Assembly (NCBI GenBank): GCA_021767245.1
Contig: JAASTO010000049.1
Span: 1 to 15,121, forward strand
Direction: 5' to 3'
Source of the DNA: Balneolaceae bacterium
GTDB lineage: Bacteria > Bacteroidota > Rhodothermia > Balneolales > Balneolaceae
DNA length: 15,121 nt
Shown: positions 6,887 through 13,369 of the stretch, piece after piece
Layout of the letters: every line of letters starts with the position of its first letter
How positions within the stretch are numbered: the stretch's first letter is position 1
Notes under the pieces: model-generated
Database searches by the model: none
What the model saw: only the letters and a program-made list of their open reading frames with translations
What the model was told of the DNA's origin: nothing
Translations under genes and position numbers: made by a program

Positions 6887-6956
6887 TATCTGTATACCCT
6901 TGTTAGTTAATTGGTTAATTCACTTAATATGAACAATTTTTATAACATTTTCTCAT

Positions 6957-6986
6957 AAAAAAAGGAGGCCCAAGCCTCCTTTTTTT
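6957..6986 (-). terminator. Intrinsic terminator behind the csbD-like gene
   Basis: A 13-bp perfect stem with loop CCAA is formed by seven A plus GGAGGC (6957–6969) and GCCTCC plus seven T (6974–6986). It starts 17 bases beyond the stop of the csbD-like gene and is symmetrical, so it could work in both directions. Confidence 0.88.
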
Positions 6987-7002
6987 AAGTCTAAAATTGC
7001 TC

Positions 7003-7188
7003 TTAAAGATCTGCTAATTCTTTTTTGATCTCATCTTTGGTTTTACCCAATTTCTTCTGCAGGCGACCGAAGAGTTCATCTTCTTTGCCTTCCGTAAAGA
7101 TCAGGTCATCATCGGTTAGTTCAGAGTACTTTTGTTTGAGTTTACCTTTCAATTCGTTCCAGTTTCCTTTTATGGTCAGGTCATTCAT
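7003..7188 (-). CDS. CsbD-like general stress protein
   Basis: This 61-residue, highly charged helical protein begins MNDLTIKGNWNELKGKLKQKY and continues with LTDDDL, EGKEDELFGRLQKKLGKTKDE. This is the CsbD family pattern (GxWnelKGklKqkwg...LtdDdl...G..del.G.iq...G), at full family length. CsbD-type proteins accumulate under general stress or nutrient limitation in many bacteria, and their molecular action is unknown. The start is ATG at 7188 with AGGTG seven to eight bases upstream, one of the better ribosome-binding sites here. It lies between the dps gene and the mscS gene on the same strand, with a terminator of its own. A dps-type neighbour agrees with a stress role. Confidence 0.9.
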   Translation of the reverse strand: MNDLTIKGNWNELKGKLKQKYSELTDDDLIFTEGKEDELFGRLQKKLGKTKDEIKKELADL

Positions 7189-7233
7189 AATAATTCACCT
7201 ACTTATTTTTTGAGTTTGAGATAATTCTTAGTG

Positions 7234-7316
7234 AAAAAAATTAGTGATCACTTAGAAGGGTTGGAATTCCCTGTTCTAAGCAACCACTAATCAGGGATGG
7301 TTATTCTTCTAAGTGA
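7234..7316 (-). terminator. Probable terminator of dps, stem overlapping its stop codon
   Basis: CTTCTAAGTGA (7306–7316, plus strand) and TCACTTAGAAG (7248–7258) are exact complements. On the minus strand the second arm is followed by ATCACTAA and then seven T (7234–7240). The first arm lies within the last codons of dps, just before its stop (7301–7303). Smaller inverted pairs (GGTTG/CAACC, TCCCTG/CAGGGA) lie inside the 47-base loop. The T run is a few bases away from the stem, so it may be inefficient. Confidence 0.5.
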
Positions 7317-7804
7317 CTTCTGAGCATCCATGCCGTTTTGGAATGAATGGTAAGTCGCTCGGTCAGGAGGTCAATAGTGGCTTCATCTTCAGCTTCATTC
7401 GCCGGTTTTAAAGCCTCGCGTGCAGTTCTTATGACCTGCTCATTAGCCGCTGTCAACCGACGTACCATTTCGAGAGCTTTGGGCCGGTCGGTATCCTCCT
7501 CTATTGAAGTAATCTCATTGAATTCCTTGAACGTACCCGGCGCTCTGAAACCCAATGCTCTGATACGTTCAGCGATCTCATCAATAGCTTCAGCCAATTC
7601 AGTGTATTGTTCCTCAAACTGCTCGTGAAGTTGATGGAATAACTCGCCGGTCACATTCCAATGGTAATTGTGCGTCTTTAAATACAGCAGATAGGAATCC
7701 GCCAATACCTTGGATAATCCCTCAGCTATCTTCTCTCTGTGTTCTTCGGAAATTCCAATGTTAACTTTCATAGTCTCAACTCCGTTTAGTGTGTCAACGC
7801 TCAT
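7301..7804 (-). CDS. dps: Dps family ferritin-like DNA-protection protein
   Basis: At 167 residues the protein has normal Dps length. The ferroxidase ligands align with E. coli Dps: H48 in HNYHWN, H60 and E64 in LHEQFEE, and D75 and E79 in AEAIDEIAERI; the fourth position E64 replaces Asp. Twelve such subunits make a hollow shell that oxidises Fe(II) with hydrogen peroxide and stores the iron, limiting hydroxyl radicals and in many species covering DNA. The N-terminal extension is short and not lysine-rich, so DNA binding is uncertain. Two starts are possible: ATG at 7804, or the in-frame ATG at 7771 (residue 12, MKVNIGIS), which has GGAG eight bases upstream while the first has no clear site. 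The second start would give 156 residues, also a normal length. Confidence 0.95.
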   Translation of the reverse strand: MSVDTLNGVETMKVNIGISEEHREKIAEGLSKVLADSYLLYLKTHNYHWNVTGELFHQLHEQFEEQYTELAEAIDEIAERIRALGFRAPGTFKEFNEITSIEEDTDRPKALEMVRRLTAANEQVIRTAREALKPANEAEDEATIDLLTERLTIHSKTAWMLRSHLEE

Positions 7805-7923
7805 AACTTGTATTCTTTCTTTTAATATTCAGTTATTAAAACACGCTGAGACCTGAATCATTCCAATACTTAAGTGCTTATTAGCATAGATTTATAATAA
7901 ACATTATAGAAACTTTCGATCAT

Positions 7924-7956
7924 AAAAAACCCCATGCTTTTATTAAACACGGGGTT
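7924..7956 (-). terminator. Intrinsic terminator behind the unknown 116-residue gene
   Basis: AACCCCATG (7928–7936) and CACGGGGTT (7948–7956) pair over nine positions, with one G·U wobble on the minus-strand RNA. The minus-strand transcript runs on into a U-tract of about six, matching the A run at 7924–7929. It lies 28 bases past the stop of the upstream gene (7985) and before the dps promoter region. Confidence 0.75.
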
Positions 7957-7984
7957 GATCTAAAACTCGGTAAATGTAAAGAAC

Positions 7985-8335
7985 TTACTCTTCTACGCCG
8001 TACACTTCTTTCAGTATCCCTTTAGCATTGGCATCGCCATCTTGCATAACACGGTGCTGAAGGTTGGTTATGATCTCCTGTTCGGCTTTTTCGTAAGCCA
8101 GTTCTTTTGCACTTTTTTCAGTATTGGTGCGAACCAACTCATAAATATCATCGGCTCGTACCACACTGTAGATCTTGTCATCATTAAAAGCATGAGACCG
8201 AAGCTCTTCAAACTCCTTGAATACACGCGGGAAATCTTCACTGTCTTCTGCCCGGGTAATTATCTCAACATGCTCAGGGCCTTCCGCGCTTAATGGGGTT
8301 TTGCAGAGGTAAAAAAAGTTTTGTTGGTATTGCAT
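7985..8335 (-). CDS. Unrecognised 116-residue soluble protein
   Basis: I do not recognise this family. The protein is soluble and acidic, with no signal peptide or membrane segment. The first half looks mixed α/β (FFYLCKTPL, HVEIITRAED, KIYSVVRADDIYELV). The second half (about 70–116) is helical and charged (EKSAKELAYEKAEQEIITNLQ, then DANAKGILKEVYGVEE). There is one cysteine (C11). Evidence that it is real: an ATG start, its own terminator downstream (7924–7956), and base use like its neighbours. The overlapping plus-strand frame is shorter and has no such support. It lies alone between dps and the sixA operon, 649 bases from the start of sixA, which gives no functional clue beyond closeness to stress genes. 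No Shine–Dalgarno site is visible. Confidence 0.7.
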   Translation of the reverse strand: MQYQQNFFYLCKTPLSAEGPEHVEIITRAEDSEDFPRVFKEFEELRSHAFNDDKIYSVVRADDIYELVRTNTEKSAKELAYEKAEQEIITNLQHRVMQDGDANAKGILKEVYGVEE

Positions 8336-8428
8336 CTGCTGTAAATGATTGGGTTTAATTTTTTAGCTGTGCCAATATAACAAATAGTGTACAAAATGTG
8401 CCATTTTAGGTGACAGGTTTTATTCGTG

Positions 8429-8468
8429 AGGTGTTAGGTATTAGAGGTAAGCCTAAAACCTAACACCT
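8429..8468. repeat. 11-bp perfect inverted repeat behind sixA
   Basis: AGGTGTTAGGT (8429–8439) and ACCTAACACCT (8458–8468) are exact complements around an 18-base loop that itself contains the pair TTAG/CTAA. It lies 12 bases beyond the sixA stop, so it is at the 3' end of the MATE–YihY–SixA transcript. No T-run follows on the minus strand, so it may be an RNA 3'-end stabiliser, a weak terminator or a dispersed palindrome. Confidence 0.7.
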
Positions 8469-8480
8469 AAAAACTTGCAT

Positions 8481-8999
8481 CTATATTCTTAAAATTTTCG
8501 GGATCATCATCCATTTTATCTGACAGGTGCCCTGCATGACCTCCCTCCATGAATTCGCAAAGCTTTCCAGGCACACGAGGGCGGCGGTTGGCATTCTTAC
8601 TGCGATCTTGTGTTCTGAACCGGCCAGCATGCCGGCTGCATTTTCAATGATGGGGTTATGGCCGACCAGCATGAGGCGTTCGTGTTCATCAGAGGCGGCT
8701 TGTATTTGCTCTATGTAGTCTTTCATTGAGCCATAGTACAGATCCTCATTCCACTGAATTTGATCTTCGCTCATCTCTGCCGACTCTGAAAACAACTTCG
8801 TGGTTTGAACCGCTCTTTTGGCAGGCGAACTATATATAACTGTCGGTTGATACCCGATCTCTCGAACAAACTGCCCCATTCGCGGTGCATCATTCAATCC
8901 ACGTTCAGCTAACGGCCTCTCAAAATCACTTAACCCCGGTTCGTCCCAGCTGGATTTTGCATGTCGTAACAATAAGATCTGTTTCATACCTGATTTCAT
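8481..8999 (-). CDS. sixA: SixA-like phosphohistidine phosphatase
   Basis: This 172-residue protein of the histidine-phosphatase (phosphoglycerate-mutase-like) superfamily has the catalytic LLRHAKSSW (R12, H13), with H13 the nucleophile. It also has the second arginine in SSPAKRA (R62) and the second catalytic histidine in VGHNP (H114). RHAKSSW followed by DxxRPLxxRG is the SixA pattern. SixA removes phosphate from histidine residues of phosphotransfer proteins in E. coli; the partner here is unknown. Its ATG (8997–8999) overlaps the stop of the upstream membrane protein gene as ATGA, so translation is probably coupled. An alternative start at residue 5 is possible. It is the last gene of the MATE–YihY–SixA operon. 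The C-terminal part after about 150 (ending IPKILRI) is not conserved in the family as far as I can judge. Confidence 0.88.
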   Translation of the reverse strand: MKSGMKQILLLRHAKSSWDEPGLSDFERPLAERGLNDAPRMGQFVREIGYQPTVIYSSPAKRAVQTTKLFSESAEMSEDQIQWNEDLYYGSMKDYIEQIQAASDEHERLMLVGHNPIIENAAGMLAGSEHKIAVRMPTAALVCLESFANSWREVMQGTCQIKWMMIPKILRI

Positions 9000-9904
9000 T
9001 TTTTAGTTTCCAGCTCAACCACTTCCACTTTATGGGCATATTTACCTGCTTCAATAGACCCTTCTGATGACTTGGCCAACACTTTAACCAACTCGATCCC
9101 AAAGAAGATGATAATACCCGAATAGTAAACCCACAACATTAAAATAATCACTGAAGAAGAAGCCCCGGATAACTGAGTGAGTGAACTGTTACCAATCACC
9201 ATACCGACAAGGAATTTCCCGAACACCAGCAGTAAGGTTGTAATAAAACTGCCCCAGAACAATGGTCCCCGTGGCAACCGAACATCCGGCAGGATATAAA
9301 ACATCACCATGATGGCGAACAGGATCATCATGATCGAAAACCCATTACCAACAGCACCAATCAGTATCACTTGCTCGGTCAATGCTTCAATCGGTACGAT
9401 ATTTAATAAAGCGGTCATAACAGAATCAACGATCAGGGATAAGATCATTACTGCACCCATCAGCATGATCATTCCAAATGCCAATGCCCTGTCTCTGAAC
9501 ACTTTAAATACCCCTACTTCAGGCATTGGCTTCACTTTGAAGATCTGATTGAACGAATATTGCAGCTGCACCAGCATACTCGTCGACGAAATGATCAAAA
9601 ATACAATGCTCAGGATCAGATATAATAGACTTTCATCATTGGTTTGTACGGTTTCCGCGAGAGTCATAACCCCCTTGCTGCTTTCTTCCCCAATATTGTT
9701 TATCAAGAATTCCCTCAGCTCTGCCATGGCACTTTCGCTTCCAAAAAAGAGTCCGGCCACATACACTGATATAACCACTATCGGAGCCAGCGAGAACAAA
9801 GAATAGAAGGCCGTGGCCGCACTGAACTGAAAACAATTGTCTTTTACAAAAGAGTCGAATGTCAGATAGGTCACCTGCCATGCTTTTCTAAGCGATCTGA
9901 TCAT
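8996..9904 (-). CDS. YihY/BrkB family inner-membrane protein
   Basis: This 302-residue polytopic membrane protein has about six predicted helices: near 36–54, 92–114, 140–160, 178–204, 216–238 and 248–272. Family hallmarks are SAATAFYSLFSLAPIVVI (28–45), YILPDVRLPRGPLFWGSF (203–220) and GASSSVIILMLWVYYSGIIIFFGIELVK (247–274). Proteins of this family were once named as RNase BN or a serum-resistance factor BrkB, but RNase BN activity belongs to another gene; transport of an unknown substrate is usually assumed. The N-terminus is short and basic and the C-terminus is charged. It starts 10 bases behind the MATE gene stop and its own stop overlaps the sixA start, so the three form one operon. No Shine–Dalgarno site is evident. 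Confidence 0.9.
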   Translation of the reverse strand: MIRSLRKAWQVTYLTFDSFVKDNCFQFSAATAFYSLFSLAPIVVISVYVAGLFFGSESAMAELREFLINNIGEESSKGVMTLAETVQTNDESLLYLILSIVFLIISSTSMLVQLQYSFNQIFKVKPMPEVGVFKVFRDRALAFGMIMLMGAVMILSLIVDSVMTALLNIVPIEALTEQVILIGAVGNGFSIMMILFAIMVMFYILPDVRLPRGPLFWGSFITTLLLVFGKFLVGMVIGNSSLTQLSGASSSVIILMLWVYYSGIIIFFGIELVKVLAKSSEGSIEAGKYAHKVEVVELETKK

Positions 9905-9914
9905 ATCAGTTGGT

Positions 9915-11210
9915 TTAGCTGTTTAATATTCGGCTTGGAGCATACAGGGTCAATATCACCCCTCGGGCTATCATAAAAGCCGTCATCGCCATCCATAACG
10001 CATGTACTCCCGCAAACGGTTCACTGATATAATATACCGGCACAAATACCAGGACGGTAGCTATCAGCATAGAGTTTCTCATGGCAGCTGTGGCCGTGGC
10101 TCCTATATAAACTCCATCCCATATAAAACAAACACTGTTAACGACAGGTGCCACAATGAGCCAGATAACAACCGTCAATGCTACTGAGATCACCGCATCC
10201 TTGTCGGTGAACAGAGCCAGAATTTCAGCATCAAAAGTGGCATAGGTGATGGTTCCAAACAGTCCAAGTCCAAGCCCCCAAAGCATATTGGCTTTTACCG
10301 CCAGTTTTAGACTTTCTTTATCACCGGCTCCCTTAAAACGGCCAACCAGGCTTTCAGCGGCATAAGCAAAGCCATCGGTTCCATACGAACTGATGTACCA
10401 CATTTGCAACAGGATCGTGTTAGCAGCCAGCACCACATCTCCCATTTCTGCAGATTTTGCCGTGAAAAAGGCATAAGAAAATATCAGGCACAGGGTGCGG
10501 ATCACGATATCACTGTTGACTGAGAAAAACTTCTTCAACTCTGAAGTCTCGACCAGCTCTCCCCAACTTATATTCAGCTTAATGCCCCCGTATTTCTTCT
10601 TGTAAAGTGTAATAGCCAAACCCAATGCCAGGAAACTGGCGATCAAACTTCCGGTAGCTACCCCATCAACCGTCATGTTGAACCGGAACACAAAAATCAG
10701 ATTCAGAACAATATTTACAATATTTAAGAATATGGTCACGATCATGGGATAGGTTGAATTTTGCATACCCAAAAACCAACCATTCAGTCCAAATAGAGCC
10801 AGCGTGGCCGGTGCTGCAAAGATCCGGATATGGTAGTACAATCGGGTATATTCTTCTACTTCCGGGGAGGCTTCAACAATGGCCAGAGATACTTCTATGA
10901 GCGGATATTGAAGCAGTAAAATAACGACACTGCTTACAACGGCCACCAAAAGCACTCGCATCAGAATGACCTTTGTTTGGCGATCATGACCCGCTCCATA
11001 GGCCTGAGCCACCATTCCCGTGGTTCCCATTCTCAAAAAACCAAAGCCCCAGAAAATAAAATCAAAGATTATGCTACCTACCGCAATGGCTCCCAGATAG
11101 TATACGTGCTCAAGTCGCCCTACAACGGCCGTATCAATAGCCCCAAGCAGCGGTACCGACAGATTACTTATTATATTCGGAATAGCCAGTCTAAGTATTT
11201 GCCGGTTCAA
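9915..11210 (-). CDS. MATE family efflux transporter (DinF-type)
   Basis: This 431-residue protein has about twelve hydrophobic helices in two homologous halves, normal for the MATE family (Na+ or H+ antiport of cationic compounds). The start LAIPNIISNLSVPLLGAIDTAVVGRL (8–33) is a classic MATE helix 1, followed by GFGFLRMGTTGMVAQAYGAG (55–75). The second half shows GFAYAAESLVGRFKGAGDK, the matching loop. The start is TTG at 11210; no ATG lies in frame until about residue 61, and the signature begins just after the TTG, so a non-ATG start is probable. It opens the operon with yihY and sixA. It reads divergently from the plus-strand gene at 11387, so the promoter lies in 11211–11386. The sequence does not show the substrate. 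Confidence 0.93.
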   Translation of the reverse strand: MNRQILRLAIPNIISNLSVPLLGAIDTAVVGRLEHVYYLGAIAVGSIIFDFIFWGFGFLRMGTTGMVAQAYGAGHDRQTKVILMRVLLVAVVSSVVILLLQYPLIEVSLAIVEASPEVEEYTRLYYHIRIFAAPATLALFGLNGWFLGMQNSTYPMIVTIFLNIVNIVLNLIFVFRFNMTVDGVATGSLIASFLALGLAITLYKKKYGGIKLNISWGELVETSELKKFFSVNSDIVIRTLCLIFSYAFFTAKSAEMGDVVLAANTILLQMWYISSYGTDGFAYAAESLVGRFKGAGDKESLKLAVKANMLWGLGLGLFGTITYATFDAEILALFTDKDAVISVALTVVIWLIVAPVVNSVCFIWDGVYIGATATAAMRNSMLIATVLVFVPVYYISEPFAGVHALWMAMTAFMIARGVILTLYAPSRILNS

Positions 11211-11386
11211 TGAAAGCGGGTTTTTAATTTTAATGTTAAAAGTCTAAAATAAGGGCATCCAAAGAATAATAAATTCATATTTTTTGAATGCTCTGTAAAG
11301 TTGCATATCTATGGGTGTGCATGTATTTTCTTTCTCCAAAAATTCTTGGGAATTAAACTAAATTATCTAACTCATTTGCTTTTCAC
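11211..11386. promoter_or_regulatory. Divergent promoter region between the MATE operon and the DUF3822–rsmD–coaD genes
   Basis: Both flanking genes read outward from this 176-base AT-rich stretch, so promoters for both must lie here. On the minus strand TATTCTTTG near 11260 approaches the TAnnTTTG box but has one base too many. On the plus strand TTGCAT near 11300 is followed by TGTATTTTC about 20 bases later, a weak match. No clear operator is seen; ATTCA and TGAAT form a 5-bp pair near 11275. Confidence 0.4.
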
Positions 11387-11860
11387 ATGAAAATTGAAAC
11401 GCGTAACACGATCCTGACTATTGTACTTGGAATAATAATTATTGGGCTTACCTATTGGTTATATGATTCCTTGATCACTCCTTATCAAGAAGTAAAAGAG
11501 CGAGAGGCGATGACTGAAAAAGTTCGCCAGCGCTTAGTTGACACTAAAGATGCATTGATTCAGTATGAGTCAGTTCATGAAACTTTCCCTCCAACAGAAG
11601 GAGGATTAGACAGTTTGGTTCAATTCCTCAAAACAGATTCTATGATGATCGCTATGGGCGATTCTCTGTTTGGGTCTACTTTTGATGTATTCAACCCGGA
11701 TTCTCTGGTATATTCTCCGCGACCTCCATATCCGAAATTTGAGTACACTCTCAATGATACTTTGCGTCCGCAGATCTATCTGTTGACAGATCCGGGATCT
11801 GATGATGCCATTGGTAGCCTTGAACGTACGACCATGCGTAATGCTCCAAACTGGAATTAA
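11387..11860 (+). CDS. Membrane-anchored periplasmic protein, pseudopilin-like
   Basis: This 157-residue protein has one N-terminal membrane helix (about 8–24, TILTIVLGIIIIGLTYWL) and then a soluble part facing out. Residues 30–65 are helical (EVKEREAMTEKVRQRLVDTKDALIQYESVH), followed by ETFPPTEGGLDSLVQFL (65–81). That order, a hydrophobic helix running into a long helix and then a 'P.TEGGLxxL' turn, resembles type II secretion pseudopilins such as GspG. The 'LLTDPGSDDAIGSLE' near 132–146 sits where GspG has its Ca-binding loop. However, there is no prepilin cleavage motif (G|FTLIE), so this is not a normal pseudopilin. No established family is recognised. Its stop overlaps the DUF3822 start as TAATG, suggesting coupled translation. 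The ATG lacks a Shine–Dalgarno site. Confidence 0.8.
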   Translation: MKIETRNTILTIVLGIIIIGLTYWLYDSLITPYQEVKEREAMTEKVRQRLVDTKDALIQYESVHETFPPTEGGLDSLVQFLKTDSMMIAMGDSLFGSTFDVFNPDSLVYSPRPPYPKFEYTLNDTLRPQIYLLTDPGSDDAIGSLERTTMRNAPNWN

Positions 11861-12720
11861 TGGGTGACCAACCTGCAAATTTAGGTGTTTGTTTTTTTTC
11901 CGATCGTTTGTTCTATTCCATCAACGATCCGAATAAAGACAAGCACCTTTTTCGTATCGGCTCATTTGACTATAATTTTAATGTGATCGATGCCATTACC
12001 CGCCAGCAGGATCCCAACTTTTCTCATGTACTCACCACTTTTGAACAATTCCGGGCAGACCATAACATAAAATCGGTTCGGGCCCTTACCCATCCCGCAC
12101 ATGAGTGCTGGAGTGTTTTTCCGAAAGTAGTGTATGATAACGCCGATGAACGTGAGGACCACCTTTCTATACTGATGAAAGGCGTTGAGCGAGAAGAGCT
12201 GGAACCCACCTGGCATTCCCTGCATAACAACGAATATAAATTTCTCTCTGTGAGAAGACGAAATCTCATGGAAGGCTTTAATAAGCTGACCAAAGAAGTG
12301 GCCACGACCGAATTCAGCAGTGATTTTGAGATGGCCCAAAAATGGTCGGGGTTTGCAAAACCGGGCGGATCTTTTTTAATGATCGGCTGCCATAAGAACG
12401 TGATCTCCATTACATCTTATTTGCTCGGTAAATTCAGAGCAGCCACTTATCTCTCCTTTGATCAGCCGGAAGACCTGCCTTATCATTGGCTTCAATATGC
12501 CAAAAATTCAAGCTGGTTGAGAGGACTGCATGAAACTATTTATCTGTTTGGAATAGACACTCACGATATAGAGCAGGCCCTTCAGGGTTTTTGGGATGAT
12601 TCAGCCGAGGTCTTAAAATTAAACTCCCTTGAGAGTATTGGGGTCAAGGCCGAAGAAGAAACCTACGGATTTGACCTAACGGCCGCATTTCCGGCTATTT
12701 TACTCAGTCTCGATTTTTGA
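11860..12720 (+). CDS. DUF3822 family protein
   Basis: This 286-residue soluble protein has N-terminal LGVCFFSDRLFYSINDP, strand-forming stretches, and then GGSFLMIGCHKNVISITSYLLGKFRAATYLSF (about 168–199). The paired 'xGVCFFSDRL' and 'LMIGCHKN' halves suggest the actin/Hsp70-like (ASKHA) two-domain fold described for DUF3822, known mainly from Bacteroidota. The gene sits directly before rsmD and coaD, as it commonly does in that group. Its start overlaps the preceding stop by one base (TAATG). The end YGFDLTAAFPAILLSL also fits the family. No catalytic motif is visible and the function is unknown; the constant neighbours suggest a link to ribosomal RNA modification or a housekeeping step. 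Confidence in the family rests on context plus overall pattern, not on a motif. Confidence 0.75.
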   Translation: MGDQPANLGVCFFSDRLFYSINDPNKDKHLFRIGSFDYNFNVIDAITRQQDPNFSHVLTTFEQFRADHNIKSVRALTHPAHECWSVFPKVVYDNADEREDHLSILMKGVEREELEPTWHSLHNNEYKFLSVRRRNLMEGFNKLTKEVATTEFSSDFEMAQKWSGFAKPGGSFLMIGCHKNVISITSYLLGKFRAATYLSFDQPEDLPYHWLQYAKNSSWLRGLHETIYLFGIDTHDIEQALQGFWDDSAEVLKLNSLESIGVKAEEETYGFDLTAAFPAILLSLDF

Positions 12721-12740
12721 TCTGAGATATTTAATGCTCC

Positions 12741-12785
12741 GTTATAAATGTTAAATTGCGACTGTTCATAACTGACATTTATAAC
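12741..12785. repeat. 11-bp perfect inverted repeat upstream of rsmD
   Basis: GTTATAAATGT (12741–12751) and ACATTTATAAC (12775–12785) are exact complements with a 23-base centre. The pair ends 19 bases before the rsmD start, in the 84-base gap after DUF3822. It could be an operator for a dimeric regulator, a hairpin in the polycistronic RNA, or chance in AT-rich DNA. There is no T-run that would make it a terminator. Confidence 0.6.
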
Positions 12786-12804
12786 TTAAATCAATCCCTC
12801 CGTC

Positions 12805-13359
12805 ATGCGGATCATTACAGGAAAATTAAAAGGTCGGCAATTTACTATTCCCAAAGGCCTGGATGTACGCCCTACCACCGACAGAACCAAAGAAAGCATC
12901 TTTAATCTGATCGAAGCCCGGGTGTTTATGGAAGGAACTATTATACTGGACCTGTTTGCAGGATCCGGAAACCTGGGGTTTGAGGCTATTTCAAGGGGAG
13001 CAAAGCATGTTACAGCCGTTGAACGCGACGCACAGAATGTAAAACAGATCGAAAAAACAGCCAAAGAATTTGGGATCGACAGGCAAATGCGGGTCGTTTG
13101 CTCGGATGTTCAAAAATTTCTGAGCGGAATGGCCACGCCTCATCATTTTATATTTTGTGATCCGCCATACGACTACCCTTTCATGGATGAGATCATTGAG
13201 CAGATCCTCTCAGAGAACTGGCTGACTGAGGAAGGCTGGTTGATGCTGGAACATGACAAATATAAAGACTTCTCGGATCACCCAAACTGCACGTTCTCAA
13301 AAGCCTATGGCCGCACGATCGTTAGCATCTTTCAAAAGCATCCGGTAGATTCTAAATAA
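12805..13359 (+). CDS. rsmD: 16S rRNA (guanine966-N2)-methyltransferase RsmD
   Basis: This 184-residue Rossmann-fold methyltransferase starts MRIITGKLKGR and has RPTTDRTKESIFN (22–34), the N-terminal signature of RsmD. Motif I is ILDLFAGSGNLGFEAISRGA (47–66) for SAM binding, VERDAQ (72–77) binds the ribose, and the catalytic DPPYDYPF is at 119–126. It methylates N2 of G966 in 16S rRNA on the 30S subunit, near the P site. The length equals the usual family length. It follows DUF3822 after 84 bases and precedes coaD by 10 bases; the rsmD–coaD pair is a common arrangement and probably one transcript. The ATG has no Shine–Dalgarno site. Confidence 0.96.
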   Translation: MRIITGKLKGRQFTIPKGLDVRPTTDRTKESIFNLIEARVFMEGTIILDLFAGSGNLGFEAISRGAKHVTAVERDAQNVKQIEKTAKEFGIDRQMRVVCSDVQKFLSGMATPHHFIFCDPPYDYPFMDEIIEQILSENWLTEEGWLMLEHDKYKDFSDHPNCTFSKAYGRTIVSIFQKHPVDSK

Positions 13360-13369
13360 AATACAGATT

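Noticed and set aside
6906..6920. Two GTTAATT copies, 8 bases apart, upstream of mscS
   Set aside because: AT-rich, short, and likely to occur by chance, so it is mentioned only in the mscS entry.
7025..7213. Plus-strand 62-codon frame opposite csbD
   Set aside because: It fully overlaps the minus-strand CsbD-like gene, which has a family match, a ribosome-binding site and a terminator.
12024..12410. Minus-strand frames of 125–128 codons opposite DUF3822
   Set aside because: They overlap each other and the plus-strand gene and have no domain, so they are shadows.
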